Below are positions 52,337 to 61,847 of a stretch of 64,000 nt of DNA, piece by piece; position 1 is the first letter of the stretch, and each line of letters begins with the position of its first letter. The stretch spans positions 124,001 to 188,000 of the forward strand of contig JBILGU010000002.1 in NCBI GenBank assembly GCA_044350805.1, in the 5' to 3' direction. Under the pieces are notes generated by a model. That model ran no database searches. It saw only the letters and a list, made by a program, of their open reading frames with translations, and was not told the origin of the DNA. This stretch comes from UBA6136 sp044350805 (GTDB lineage: Bacteria > Pseudomonadota > Gammaproteobacteria > Methylococcales > Methylococcaceae). A program made the translations under genes and the position numbers.

Positions 52337-53245
52337 GTGGCCTCCTCTCCTCTGGATGTGCTCTGCGTCGGTCACGCCTCGTTTGACCAGGTCTTCACGG
52401 TTTCCCATCACCCCTTGCCGGATGAAAAGCTCTTTGCCGAGGGGCTGGTGCTCTGCGGCGGAGGGCCTGCGGCCAATGCGGCCGTCCAGGGCGCACGATT
52501 GGGGGTTCGCACCGGCTTTTCAGGCTACCTTGGAACCGACGTTTTCGGTGAAGCGCATCTTGGGGAACTGGTGGCTTTGGGGATTGATGTGCGTGGCCTC
52601 ATTCGGGGAAGTTCGCCGACCCCGCTCTCCACCGTCCTCGTCAAGCCCGGAGGCGCGCGAAGCCTTGTGAACTTCAAGGGAAATACCGGGGTCCAGCCAA
52701 GGGATGCTGTGGACTATTCGACGATCGATGCCAAAGTCCTTCTCTTTGATGGGCATGAACCCTTGCTTTCAGAATCTCTCCTGGCCCGGAAGGTGCCCAA
52801 GGTCCTCGATGCAGGGTCGCTCCACGAGGGAACCCGTCGGTTGATGGATCAGGTGGATCATCTGGTTACATCTGAAAAATTTGCCCGCGAATGGCTCGGA
52901 CGGGATGACCCTTGGGCCGCTCTTCAGGCCCTCTCGGAGCGCGCCCCGGTGGTGGTGATTACCCTCGGATCTCAGGGCTTGATCTGGCGCCGCGACGGCT
53001 GCGAAGGAAGGCTCCCGGCGCCCTCCGTTCAGGCCGTCGATACCACCGGGGCAGGCGATGCCTTTCATGGCGCCTATGCGGCGGGACTTTCGAGCGGGCT
53101 GTCCTGGGAGGCACTGCTCCGCAGGGCTTCGGTCGCGGGCGCTGCCTGTTGCGAGGTGCTCGGGGCGCGACCCGGACTTCCCTCGGCACAACGGGTGGAG
53201 ACGCTGTTGGCGGATTTTGTCTTTGCCGGCATCGAAAGATTATGA
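52337..53245 (+). CDS. PfkB-family carbohydrate kinase
   Basis: 302 residues from the GTG at 52337, 11 bases after bamD; the reading frame is open far upstream through bamD, but that part is out of frame with bamD and not coding. The N-terminal sugar-binding motif is LCGGGPAANAAVQGARLG, and the C-terminal ATP/anion-hole motif is DTTGAGDAFHGAYAAGL. The substrate (ribose, a ketose or a nucleoside) cannot be told from these. No sugar transporter or regulator is adjacent. Confidence 0.87.
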   Translation: MASSPLDVLCVGHASFDQVFTVSHHPLPDEKLFAEGLVLCGGGPAANAAVQGARLGVRTGFSGYLGTDVFGEAHLGELVALGIDVRGLIRGSSPTPLSTVLVKPGGARSLVNFKGNTGVQPRDAVDYSTIDAKVLLFDGHEPLLSESLLARKVPKVLDAGSLHEGTRRLMDQVDHLVTSEKFAREWLGRDDPWAALQALSERAPVVVITLGSQGLIWRRDGCEGRLPAPSVQAVDTTGAGDAFHGAYAAGLSSGLSWEALLRRASVAGAACCEVLGARPGLPSAQRVETLLADFVFAGIERL

Positions 53246-53308
53246 TGCCTCTATTGCTCCCTTAAGCCTTGCCTCCCCGATGGAACCCTTGATGTGGAAG
53301 TTTCTCTG

Positions 53309-54424
53309 ATGCTGCACCGACCGCTCTTTTGGGCTCTGATGGCCGCCACTCTGACGCTCGTTTCGGCGTGTGCACCGTTTGAGTCTCCCAAGCCCCCCGC
53401 GCCTTCGGCGCCCCCTAAGCCCTCACGCCCTGCCCCCCCTCTGAAGGGGGATGCGGGGGGAGCGTATCGGGCGCCGAAGCTCACCGGGGATTTTCGGGGC
53501 TATCCTGCAGCCGAAGCCTTCATTGATCGGATGGTCCAAAGTCAGGGTTTTAGCCCCGAATATCTCTATGGGCTTCTCTCTCAGGCCAAGCGCAAGACCT
53601 GGACCATCGAGTACATGAACCGCGAAAAGCCAACGGTCAAGCAAAAGCCCGGGGGCTGGACCCGTTACCGGGCCAAATTCCTCGATGACCGGCACATCTC
53701 GGCAGGGGCTCAGTTCTGGAGCCGGCATCAGGCGGCCTTGCAGCGAGCGGAAGCGACCTATGGCGTGAGCCCTGAGGTGGTGCTGGGCATCATGGGCGTC
53801 GAGACCATCTATGGTGCGAATGTGGGCACACATCGGGTCATTGATGCCCTGACGACCCTGGCCTTTGATTACCCGCGGCGGGCCGCCTATTTTGAAAGCG
53901 AACTTGAAAGTCTCCTGATCATGGCGCGTCAGGAGGGACTGGATCCATCCAAGCCGGTCGGTTCCTTTGCGGGCGCGATGGGCCTCGGGCAGTTCATGCC
54001 CAGCAGCTTTCTCAAGTACGCCGTTGATTTTGATGGCAATGGCCGGGTGGATCTTTGGGATCCTGAAGATGCGATTGGCAGCATTGCCCATTACTTTGCC
54101 TCCTTCGGCTGGAAGGCCGGCGAGCCTGTCGTCATGGCAGCCCAGGTGATGGGCCTTGAGGCCGAATCCCTCAAGAGCGGGTTTGATACCCGCTATACCT
54201 TTGAGGATCTTGCGGCGCACGGCATTCGTCCCGCGGGCCGAAACGGCATGGACGGTGAGGTGAGCTTCCTGGTCCTCAGCGCCCTCCAAGGTAACGACTA
54301 CCGGATCGGCTATCCCAATTTCTATGTCATCACCCGCTATAACCACAGCACCTACTATGCGATGGCGGTGTATGAACTTGGACAGGCGATTCGTCAGCGT
54401 CGGCAGGGGTCTTCGGGCGGATGA
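53309..54424 (+). CDS. mltB: MltB-type membrane-bound lytic transglycosylase
   Basis: 371 residues from the ATG at 53309 with GGAAG at 53296-53300. The lipobox LVSAC puts the lipidated Cys at 21. A Pro-rich linker (PPAPSAPPKPSRPAPP) precedes the catalytic domain. The catalytic Glu is residue 165 in GIMGVETIYG, and AGAMGLGQFMPSSF, then VDFDGNGRVDLW are MltB hallmarks. It cleaves peptidoglycan to 1,6-anhydromuropeptides, the substrates of AmpD encoded at 25825. It overlaps sixA by four bases. Confidence 0.94.
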   Translation: MLHRPLFWALMAATLTLVSACAPFESPKPPAPSAPPKPSRPAPPLKGDAGGAYRAPKLTGDFRGYPAAEAFIDRMVQSQGFSPEYLYGLLSQAKRKTWTIEYMNREKPTVKQKPGGWTRYRAKFLDDRHISAGAQFWSRHQAALQRAEATYGVSPEVVLGIMGVETIYGANVGTHRVIDALTTLAFDYPRRAAYFESELESLLIMARQEGLDPSKPVGSFAGAMGLGQFMPSSFLKYAVDFDGNGRVDLWDPEDAIGSIAHYFASFGWKAGEPVVMAAQVMGLEAESLKSGFDTRYTFEDLAAHGIRPAGRNGMDGEVSFLVLSALQGNDYRIGYPNFYVITRYNHSTYYAMAVYELGQAIRQRRQGSSGG

Positions 54425-54921
54425 AGACCCTGATCTTGATGCGTCATGCCAAATCGAGCTGGGATCATCCCTCGCTCAAGGATCTTGAGCGTCCGTTGAA
54501 TGCCCGCGGCGAGCGCGATGCGCCGTTGATGGGATCCCATTTTTCCACCTGGGGCCTTGATCCCGAGCTTCTGGTCTCAAGTCCTGCCGTTCGGGCCCGG
54601 GAAACGGCCCTTGGGGTGGCGCGTGCCCTTTCCTATCCCGAAGAAAATATCCGGATGGCCCCCGCCCTTTATGAACAGGGCGTGGCCGGCATTCTTTCCG
54701 TCATTCATGCCTTGCCCGAGACCCTCAAGACGGTCTGTCTATTTGGCCACAATCCAGACATTTCCGAGGCGGTAGGGGCTTTGGGTGGGGAGCCTGTGTC
54801 GTCTCTTCCCACGGCCGGACTGGTCTCTCTCCTCTTTGCGGTGGATGATTGGGCGGCGGTAATGCCCGGGGTTGGGCGAATCAACCGCTTTGAATACCCC
54901 AAGCGCTACATCACGAATTAA
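54421..54921 (+). CDS. sixA: SixA-family phosphohistidine phosphatase
   Basis: 166 residues. The N-terminal R-H-A motif (ILMRHAKSSW, His9), SSPAVRARET and the second His in LFGHNPDISE give the histidine-phosphatase active site. SixA in E. coli acts on phosphohistidine of phosphotransfer proteins. The start overlaps the mltB stop (ATGA). Its partner here is unknown. Confidence 0.9.
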   Translation: MKTLILMRHAKSSWDHPSLKDLERPLNARGERDAPLMGSHFSTWGLDPELLVSSPAVRARETALGVARALSYPEENIRMAPALYEQGVAGILSVIHALPETLKTVCLFGHNPDISEAVGALGGEPVSSLPTAGLVSLLFAVDDWAAVMPGVGRINRFEYPKRYITN

Positions 54922-55034
54922 GCCCAACAAGGCGGTAAGCGACTGCGCTGATGGCGAAGTCCCGGTGTAGAATGGAATCGTTTTTCCGGCGGGGGATGCC
55001 GTCTACGTCCCCGATTCAACCTCGACTACGGTTC

Positions 55035-56627
55035 ATGACACGACGCCACACCCCGTTGATCCCGATCGGCTCCCTGATGCTTCTTGCCACGCTCTTGCTC
55101 GGCGAGGCGTTTGCTTCACCCGGGAAGGTCGCCCCGCCACCCGCACCGGAACCTCCCAAGGAAGCCCCGGCAGCCTCTCCCGAGGTGGCCAAGCCCTTTG
55201 ATTTCAGCCTGGTCGAAGCCAAGGCGCAGGAGCTTTCCAAGCAATCCTTTGTCAAGGACGATGGCGGACTTCCCGACTTCCTCGCAAAACTTGCTTTTGA
55301 TCAGTACCGGGAGATCCGCTACAAGCCTGAAAAGGCCATCTGGCGTTCCGAGAACCTCCCGTTCCAGATTCAGGCCTTCCATCGCGGCTTCATGTTCAAA
55401 GATCGCGTCCTGGTGAATCTGATCGAAAGTGGTTCCAGCAAGCGAGTGGGATATTCGCCAGACCTTTTCGATTACGGCCAGAACAGTTTCCCCGCCCCGC
55501 TTCCTGAAGATCTGGGATTTGCAGGGCTGAGGTTCCATTACCCTTTGAAGCGGGATGAAACCTTCGACGAGATCGCGGTATTCCTCGGGGCCAGTTATTT
55601 TCGTGCCGTTGGTTTGGGGCAGGTCTATGGCCTCTCGGCCCGGGGTCTTGCCATCGATACGGGGCTGGCCAAGGCCGAGGAGTTTCCGGTTTTCAAGGAG
55701 TTCTGGGTCGAACGGCCTGAGGCCGATGCCGGAACCTTGGTGGTTTACGCCCTTCTGGATAGCCCGAGCGTTGCCGGCGCCTATCGCTTTGTCTTAAGAC
55801 CAGGTCTCGACCTTGCGATGGACGTCCAGAGCCATCTTTATTTCAGGAAGAAGGTCGAGCGCCTCGGGATTGCCCCTTTGACCAGCATGTTCCTCCGAGG
55901 TGAGAACACGGATCGGTTCATGGATGATTACCGCCCCGAGGTGCATGATTCCGATGGCCTTCTGATCGGCAAAAACACCGGTGAATGGTTATGGCGTCCC
56001 TTGAATAACCCGCGCCAGCTTCGGATCAGTGTCTTCCAGGATCGAAAGCCCTCAGGGTTTGGCCTCATGTCCAGAGATCGCCAGTTTGACCACTATCAGG
56101 ATCTCGACGCCCAGTACAACCGTCGTCCGAGTGCCTGGGTCGAGCCCATTGGGGACTGGGGCGCCGGGGGGGTCTATCTGATTGAAATCCCGAGTGAAGC
56201 CGAAAAGTATGACAACGTTGTGGCTTTCTGGGTCCCTGAGGAAGCACCCACCGAAGGCAAGGATCTTCGCTATGACTATCGCCTTCACTTCGTGAGTCAG
56301 GAATTCACGGCGCCGAGTGGTGGCAAGGTGGTTTCAACGCGCGTGGGCGCCGTTGATCCCAAAGGTCCCAAGCGACAGTTCGTCGTCGATTTCACCAGCC
56401 CCCTCTTGAAGCTGATGAGCCCCAAGGCCAAGGTCGTTGCCGAGGTCAGTGCCGTAGGGAAGCTCACGAATGTGGTCGTTCGAAAAAATGAAGAGCAGGG
56501 GACCTGGCGGCTGATGTTTGAACTTGAGCCTGAGAAGGGGAAGAACCCGACGGAGCTTCGGGCGATTCTTCGCTCGGGCAAGGACATCCTTACCGAGTCC
56601 TGGGTCTACCAGTGGAACACGCCGTGA
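55035..56627 (+). CDS. opgG: OpgG/MdoG, periplasmic glucan biosynthesis protein
   Basis: 530 residues from the ATG at 55035, chosen because the signal peptide (LIPIGSLMLLATLLLGEAFA) then starts properly; in-frame ATGs at 54951 and 54996 would add Arg-rich residues before it. A Pro/Ala-rich spacer precedes the OpgG core: FLGASYFRAVGLGQVYGLSA, GLAIDTG, EFWVERP, LTSMFLRGENT, GEWLWRPLNNP and DLDAQYNRRPSAWVEP. It works with OpgH in building osmoregulated periplasmic glucans. OpgD is a paralogue, but pairing with opgH supports OpgG. Confidence 0.93.
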   Translation: MTRRHTPLIPIGSLMLLATLLLGEAFASPGKVAPPPAPEPPKEAPAASPEVAKPFDFSLVEAKAQELSKQSFVKDDGGLPDFLAKLAFDQYREIRYKPEKAIWRSENLPFQIQAFHRGFMFKDRVLVNLIESGSSKRVGYSPDLFDYGQNSFPAPLPEDLGFAGLRFHYPLKRDETFDEIAVFLGASYFRAVGLGQVYGLSARGLAIDTGLAKAEEFPVFKEFWVERPEADAGTLVVYALLDSPSVAGAYRFVLRPGLDLAMDVQSHLYFRKKVERLGIAPLTSMFLRGENTDRFMDDYRPEVHDSDGLLIGKNTGEWLWRPLNNPRQLRISVFQDRKPSGFGLMSRDRQFDHYQDLDAQYNRRPSAWVEPIGDWGAGGVYLIEIPSEAEKYDNVVAFWVPEEAPTEGKDLRYDYRLHFVSQEFTAPSGGKVVSTRVGAVDPKGPKRQFVVDFTSPLLKLMSPKAKVVAEVSAVGKLTNVVVRKNEEQGTWRLMFELEPEKGKNPTELRAILRSGKDILTESWVYQWNTP

Positions 56628-57082
56628 CCGAACAGCCTGCGACCGGCGAAGCCAAACCCGCGCCCGAACTGATCGCGCGGATTGAAGCCTACTGGCGGCA
56701 GCTGGGTCTTAAGGACCCCGTCCTGATCGGAAGTCTCGCCCACGATTGTCTCCATCGGGCGCGCCGGCTAATCGGCCGGCCGGATGATGGGGAACTCCTC
56801 CGGCGGGCGCTGGAGGAGGCGCAGCGACGGTTTGATCATGCGCTGGCCAATGCCATGGGGATGCCCCCTTCCAATGATCCACAGCCGTTGGCCGCAGCCC
56901 GCGCGGCCTTGCTCCTGTCGCCCGAATGGTCAGGAGACACCCTTTTTCGCCATGATGAGACCACCCGGCAGCTCGCTGAGTCCTTAAGGTCGGTGCTACC
57001 GGTTTCGGTGCCTGATGAATCGCATCTCACGATGAAGACGGTGCCTCTGGATTTCTGGCTCTTCAAATCAACCGACCGCTAG
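56624..57082 (+). CDS. Unknown small protein between opgG and opgH
   Basis: 152 residues from the GTG at 56624, which overlaps the opgG TGA; another GTG at 56612 is possible. It has no signal peptide and no membrane helix. The N-terminal half is helical and Arg-rich (ARIEAYWRQLGLKDPVLIGS, then LAHDCLHRARRL). The last part is mixed and ends LDFWLFKSTDR. I recognise no family. Tight coupling to opgG and a 19-base gap to opgH suggest a role in glucan synthesis or its control, which remains inference. Confidence 0.7.
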   Translation: MTEQPATGEAKPAPELIARIEAYWRQLGLKDPVLIGSLAHDCLHRARRLIGRPDDGELLRRALEEAQRRFDHALANAMGMPPSNDPQPLAAARAALLLSPEWSGDTLFRHDETTRQLAESLRSVLPVSVPDESHLTMKTVPLDFWLFKSTDR

Positions 57083-57101
57083 ATCACGCATCGAGTCGCC
57101 C

Positions 57102-59150
57102 ATGTCAGTCAAAGCCAAGCCTTTGGGTTCTGCCGTCTCAAGGCGTCGGTGGATTTTTGTCCTTTTGGTCAGCCTGACTACGATGCTGGCGTTGGGCATG
57201 ATCACCAGTGCTTTCCTGCAAAATGGTCTGACGCCGACCGAACTGGTTTTGCTGGTGCTCTACACCCTTCTGATCCTTTGGATCAGCACCTCGTTCTGGA
57301 CAGCGACCCTCGGCTTTTGGGTCTTGTTGCTCGGTGGGGATCGCCTCTCGATCGGTCGGTTGCCGGCTGATCCCCAAGCGCAGGAGCGCGCACCCGGCAA
57401 GACTGCCCTGGTGATGCCAATCTATAACGAAGATCCGATCCGGGTCACGGCAGGACTTCGGGCGATCTGGCAGTCGCTGGTGGAGACCGGTCAATCCGAT
57501 CATTTCGAAATGTTCATCCTGAGTGACACCCGCGATCCTCAGGGGTGGATGCAGGAGGAAGCCAACTGGTACCGGATGTGCGTTGACTTTAACGCCCACG
57601 GCCGGATTTTTTACCGCAACCGGGAGCGCAACATTGCCCGGAAAAGCGGAAATCTCGAAGAGTTCTGCCACCGCTGGGGTGGGCGCTACGAATACATGAT
57701 TGTGCTCGATGCCGATAGCATCATGGCGGGGGAGACGCTCGTCAAAATGGTCGACATGATGGACCGTCACCCTCAGGTGGCCTTGATCCAGTCGCCCCCA
57801 CTCCCGGCCAATCAACACTCGCTTTTCTCTCGTATTCTCCAGTTCGCCAGTAACTTCTATGGCGATATCTTCATCTGGGGCATCAATTTCTGGCAGCTCT
57901 CAGGGAGTGGCTATTGGGGCCATAACGCGATTCTCCGCATGACGCCCTTTGTCGAACATTGCGGCTTGCCAAAGTTACCTGGAACGGAACCTTTTGGGGG
58001 TGAGATTTTCAGTCACGATACGGTGGAGGCCGCGTTCCTGCGTCAGGCCGGTTATGAGGTCTGGATTGCGCCGGAGCTCAAGGGTAGCTATGAAGAGTTG
58101 CCGCCGACCCTAATCGATTATGCCAAGCGGGATCGACGGTGGTGTCAGGGTAATCTTCAGCATCTGCGGCTGGTTTTTGCCAAAGGCTTTCCGGGGCTGA
58201 GCCGTCTTTATTTCCTGATGGGAATCATGTCCTACGTGTCATCGCCGCTGTGGCTGATGTTTCTGATCCTCACGGGCTTTGAAGCCTATGTCAAAAGTCA
58301 GACCATGCCGGTCTACTTTTTTGGCGACAATCTCTTCCCGGTATGGCCTGAATCCTATGTCGTGGAGATGACCACCGTTCTTCTCGTGACGCTGGCCATG
58401 CTGTTCTTGCCCAAATTCTGGAGTCTTCTGCTCGGGATTTTGAATTGGCGCCGCCTTTCCCTGTATGGCGGACTTTTGAGAGCCACCTTGAGCGTGGTGC
58501 TCGAGAGCATCTTCTCGATGCTGACGGCTCCCGTCCTCATGCTTTATCAGAGCAAGTTCGTCTTTGCGATTTTGATGCGCCGCAGTGTGGGTTGGCCCCC
58601 TCAGAATCGGGATGAGCATCGGCTAGGTTTCTGGGAGGCCGTTCAGGCGCATGGGGAACACACCCTCATTGGGCTTGTGGCCGGGTGGGTGAGTTACCGC
58701 TATGTCCCCGGCTTTTTTATCTGGCTGGTGCCTGTCCTGACGGGCCTGGTCCTCTCGATCCCGCTTTCCATGCTGTCAAGCAGCGCCTGGGTCGGAAGAC
58801 TAACCCGAAAAATGGGGCTATTCCTGACACCGGAGGAGTCCAGAACGCCGCGGGTGCTGACGCTTCTCGAAGAAAATCTGGCGCTCCTTGAAGCGCGGGA
58901 AGCAGAGCGCCCGCCGGAAGAGATCTCACGCAACGTGCGCGACCCTGGGATGTGTGCCCTCCACCTGGCGCTCTTGCCCACGCGACCGGTCAAAAAGCGT
59001 CAACGCCATCAGCTCAAGGCCCTGATCTATCAGTTGGTGGAAGAAGGCCCTGAAAAACTGTCAGGCCCCGATCGCCGCAACCTCATATCTGATCCTGAAT
59101 CCTTGAGCCGGGTCCACACCTTGAGTTGGGGTGCCCCTCCGCAACGGTAG
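57102..59150 (+). CDS. opgH: OpgH/MdoH, glucan biosynthesis glucosyltransferase
   Basis: 682 residues. Two helices come first (about 17-38 and 45-78). A GT2 domain follows with ALVMPIYNEDP, ILSDTRDPQGW, VLDADSIM, a later SHDTVEAAFLR and the processive-synthase motif RDRRWCQGN. Six or so further helices form the export channel. It polymerises glucose from UDP-glucose into beta-1,2-linked glucan and passes it to the periplasm. At 682 residues it is shorter than the 847-residue E. coli protein, mainly at the N-terminus, so the long cytoplasmic head that binds FtsZ there is absent. Confidence 0.95.
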   Translation: MSVKAKPLGSAVSRRRWIFVLLVSLTTMLALGMITSAFLQNGLTPTELVLLVLYTLLILWISTSFWTATLGFWVLLLGGDRLSIGRLPADPQAQERAPGKTALVMPIYNEDPIRVTAGLRAIWQSLVETGQSDHFEMFILSDTRDPQGWMQEEANWYRMCVDFNAHGRIFYRNRERNIARKSGNLEEFCHRWGGRYEYMIVLDADSIMAGETLVKMVDMMDRHPQVALIQSPPLPANQHSLFSRILQFASNFYGDIFIWGINFWQLSGSGYWGHNAILRMTPFVEHCGLPKLPGTEPFGGEIFSHDTVEAAFLRQAGYEVWIAPELKGSYEELPPTLIDYAKRDRRWCQGNLQHLRLVFAKGFPGLSRLYFLMGIMSYVSSPLWLMFLILTGFEAYVKSQTMPVYFFGDNLFPVWPESYVVEMTTVLLVTLAMLFLPKFWSLLLGILNWRRLSLYGGLLRATLSVVLESIFSMLTAPVLMLYQSKFVFAILMRRSVGWPPQNRDEHRLGFWEAVQAHGEHTLIGLVAGWVSYRYVPGFFIWLVPVLTGLVLSIPLSMLSSSAWVGRLTRKMGLFLTPEESRTPRVLTLLEENLALLEAREAERPPEEISRNVRDPGMCALHLALLPTRPVKKRQRHQLKALIYQLVEEGPEKLSGPDRRNLISDPESLSRVHTLSWGAPPQR

Positions 59151-59157
59151 GCCAACG

Positions 59158-59181
59158 CCCCGGGCGCTTAAGGCGCCGGGG
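59158..59181. repeat. GC-rich hairpin between convergent opgH and DUF4239 genes
   Basis: A stem of about ten pairs with one bulged G surrounds TTAA and covers the DUF4239 stop codon. There is no T-run, so terminator function is uncertain. Confidence 0.4.
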
Positions 59182-59989
59182 ATTCCAGGGCCGAAGGATC
59201 CAGATCACTCAAGGTCGCCTCAAGCTGGATGTAAGCATCGGCTGAAACCGAGACTTGCCCCCGAAAGGGATTGTCCACGGCGGCGACCAGAAACACCACA
59301 CAGCCGACGAAGCCGCCAAACGTTCCGGTCAGGATCAGATGGAAGAGTCGAGAGGAGACGTGGAAAAAGTACGCGATGAAGATCGTGGTAAAGGTTCCAC
59401 CGAGGATGACCAGCCAGAAGACGCCTGGGATCCCGGTGTCCACGGCGGCAAGGCGAGCCCGCCTCGCTTCAATCAGCTTGTTGAAGGCCGTCAGAGCTTC
59501 TGCCTGGAGGGTTTGCTGCTCGATGTTACGCGGGTGATAGCGGGCCAGGGCCGCATGAAACCGGGAGAGCATCCGGCTTCCTTCCCGGGGGCGTTCCCCC
59601 TGCTTGTGGGCGGGCCAGGCGACATGGATGACAAAGTGAAGGTAATCGGCCAAATGCCTTTGAAGCTCCTTTTTGGCCGGTTGTTCCAGGGTGCTGATGT
59701 CTCGGTACAGGGCTGCAATGGCCGCAGATTCCTTGCTCGCAATGGCATCGACACTTTGATAATTATCCCAGGCTGCGACGGCCACCAGGCCGACCAGTAG
59801 CCCATAAATCACCCCGACCCCTGCAAAAAAACCGTTAACGGTCTCGTTGGTCCCCTCTGAAAGACGAAACTTGCTGTAGATTTTTGTCCTTACCAGCGCA
59901 AGGCCGCTCACCGGGATCAGGATAAAAAGAAGGGTGGTTCCAAGACCGAACGCCCAGGTCGGAAGATCGTAGATCCAGTAGAAAGACAT
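59168..59989 (-). CDS. DUF4239 (bestrophin-like) membrane protein
   Basis: 273 residues with four helices: about 12-32, 52-75, 183-205 and 212-236. A soluble helical domain between the second and third pairs contains LYRDISTLEQPAKKELQRHL. The end of helix two and the start of the loop (VAVAAWDNYQSVDAIASKES) fit the DUF4239 family, described as bestrophin-like. Ion conduction is suggested by this likeness but not shown. The gene is convergent with opgH. Confidence 0.8.
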   Translation of the reverse strand: MSFYWIYDLPTWAFGLGTTLLFILIPVSGLALVRTKIYSKFRLSEGTNETVNGFFAGVGVIYGLLVGLVAVAAWDNYQSVDAIASKESAAIAALYRDISTLEQPAKKELQRHLADYLHFVIHVAWPAHKQGERPREGSRMLSRFHAALARYHPRNIEQQTLQAEALTAFNKLIEARRARLAAVDTGIPGVFWLVILGGTFTTIFIAYFFHVSSRLFHLILTGTFGGFVGCVVFLVAAVDNPFRGQVSVSADAYIQLEATLSDLDPSALESPAP

Positions 59990-60203
59990 CGTGGCAAATC
60001 CTTGCGTTTTTCGAAGTGGAAGCCCGGACAGCCCCTGATCGCAGGGTCCGAATCGGTTTGTATAGGATACCGAGGGCCCCGGCTTCCTGAAAGTCGCCTG
60101 ACTTTGGGATTGGGCCTTAAAAAACTCTCCTTTTTCATGAAGAATCAGTCCGATAACGGGTTACAGTAGTCCGAAAGTCTGAAGACATCCCGATACCCAC
60201 CAC

Positions 60204-61037
60204 ATGCGATCCCTCCTTCGATGGCTGAGCCCTCTCATTGTCATGAGCTTTTGGGCGGTTCAAAGTCATGCGACGCATGAGCTTGAGGTCTATTCAGGGA
60301 ACCTCCTTTATCAGATCCAAAACCCCTTTGTGTACATCCCGCGGGTTGAATTTGAAAACCACCTGGATTCAGGGGAAGGCCCTGGCGATAGTTCCACGTA
60401 TCGGTTTCGGCTCAGGCCAATCATCCCGATGCAAATCAATGAGGATCTCAATCTTCTCACCCGCGCCACCTTGGCGCTCCGGTACCAAAGTAGCTTGATC
60501 CCTGGCGGGGCGAACCAGTTTGGTTATGGGGATACGGATCTCGAATTTTACTTTTCACCCAGCAAGTCTCTGGCGCATGATTCGCTTTTGGTCGGCTTTG
60601 GCCCTTCAGTTCATCTTCCAACCGCCACACAGCCGAACCTGGGGTTCCAGCAATGGGGGGCCGGTCTTTCTGGGGCAGTGATCTGGCAACCGGGAACGAT
60701 TTACGCCCTTCGCGGGTGGACGCTGGGATTCAGCATGAATCAGACCTTTGGCTTTTCTCCCAGCCATGGCGCTCCGAGCCGGAGTCTTCTTTTTTTACTG
60801 CCCAGTGCCACCTACACCACCGAGAGTGAAATCACCTTCGGCGTTGATGTTGAGCCTTATCTGAACTGGACCGATGGCACCTGGACGGCGCCTCTCAATC
60901 TTTGGACCAGTCATCTGGTGGAGCCTTTTGGCCAACCCACGGTGATTACCCTGGATGGTCGTTACTACTTTGAACGAACCCCCTATGATCCCAAATGGGG
61001 CGTTCAGGTCAATTTCAACTTCCTTTTTCCCCGCTAG
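60204..61037 (+). CDS. Outer-membrane beta-barrel-type protein
   Basis: 277 residues. A signal peptide is at about 1-23 (LSPLIVMSFWAVQSHA). The mature part alternates hydrophobic and polar residues in strand-like segments (YRFRLRPIIPMQINEDLNLL, TRATLALRYQS, DTDLEFYFSPSK). It ends near an aromatic residue (VNFNFLFPR), consistent with a barrel. It resembles the loosely defined transporter or phenol-degradation MetA-like outer-membrane family. Nothing identifies a substrate. Confidence 0.7.
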   Translation: MRSLLRWLSPLIVMSFWAVQSHATHELEVYSGNLLYQIQNPFVYIPRVEFENHLDSGEGPGDSSTYRFRLRPIIPMQINEDLNLLTRATLALRYQSSLIPGGANQFGYGDTDLEFYFSPSKSLAHDSLLVGFGPSVHLPTATQPNLGFQQWGAGLSGAVIWQPGTIYALRGWTLGFSMNQTFGFSPSHGAPSRSLLFLLPSATYTTESEITFGVDVEPYLNWTDGTWTAPLNLWTSHLVEPFGQPTVITLDGRYYFERTPYDPKWGVQVNFNFLFPR

Positions 61038-61331
61038 ATGCCAGCTCATCGCCTTTTGAGCCCTTTAAAAGGCCATCCCTTCTTTCCACAGATCAAAGTT
61101 TCCTTCCAGGAGAGGGTCTGGGTCCAGAGGGATCGTCAAGGTCGCTTCGTATGAAATATTCCGCAATATTCAGGCAGATCGCCACAGTATGATCGCACCC
61201 GCGGGAAATGATTCGAATTCACCCGCTCGGTCCCTTTTTCTCCTTAAAGCCAGCGTTAGGTTTTTGTAGGGTTTCACTTCCCGCGAGTGGCACCATGCGC
61301 CAGGACCTGGCAACCGCGATCACAAGCACTC
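61038..61331. other. 294-base gap upstream of the sensor kinase
   Basis: No gene is supported. A small palindrome, AATATT-CCGC-AATATT at 61155-61170, sits in a locally AT-rich patch and could be an operator or part of a promoter; no known motif is recognised. No clear terminator for the preceding gene was found. Confidence 0.5.
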
Positions 61332-61847
61332 ATGAGTCGAAGAGTAGTTGGGGCATTGATCCTCCTTCTGTGGGGGTCTTTGGCCTTTTCGAAGGATCAC
61401 ATCAAGGACCAGGCCTTTTTTGAAGATGTCACGGGTCAGATGGTGCTTGAGGCTTTGCCCCAGGAACGCTTTCATGCGTTCACCGGGGTATTGAATCGGG
61501 GCTACAGCGCATCAACGTTCTGGTTGCGCATCCGTATTGACCCTGAAGGGGCGACCGATCGCCTCATTCTCCGGGTTCGCCCGAACTATCTCGATGAGGT
61601 CGTTCTTTTCGATCCCATGGACGGTCGCGCGGGCGGGACGGTTCGTGGAGATGAGCAGCGGGCTCAGGATCGATATCAATCCCTCAACCTCAATTTCACC
61701 CTGGCTGCGGGCAACGCGCCCCGGGACGTCTGGCTTCGAATCCGGACAGATTCCACGCTCCTGGTGGCGCTTGAAGCCCTGGATCTCGATGCGCGATCAG
61801 GGCAGATACCCTGCAGCAGCTCAAGTCGAGTTTTTATATCGCCCTGA
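61332..61847 (+). CDS. Sensor histidine kinase, N-terminal part (7TMR-DISMED2 domain), before a frameshift
   Basis: 171 residues from the ATG at 61332. A signal peptide (VVGALILLLWGSLAFS) is followed by a 7TMR-DISM extracellular type 2 domain: YSASTFWLRIRIDPEGATDR, then RPNYLDEVVLFDP and PRDVWLRIRTDSTLLVALEA. It then ends in non-family residues GQIPCSSSSRVFISP at a TGA. In the frame of the following gene the same DNA reads ADTLQQLKSSFYIAL and leads straight into the first helix. One base is therefore missing near 61790-61812. The two parts were once a single kinase, and the TGA overlaps the ATG of the second part. Confidence 0.75.
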   Translation: MSRRVVGALILLLWGSLAFSKDHIKDQAFFEDVTGQMVLEALPQERFHAFTGVLNRGYSASTFWLRIRIDPEGATDRLILRVRPNYLDEVVLFDPMDGRAGGTVRGDEQRAQDRYQSLNLNFTLAAGNAPRDVWLRIRTDSTLLVALEALDLDARSGQIPCSSSSRVFISP

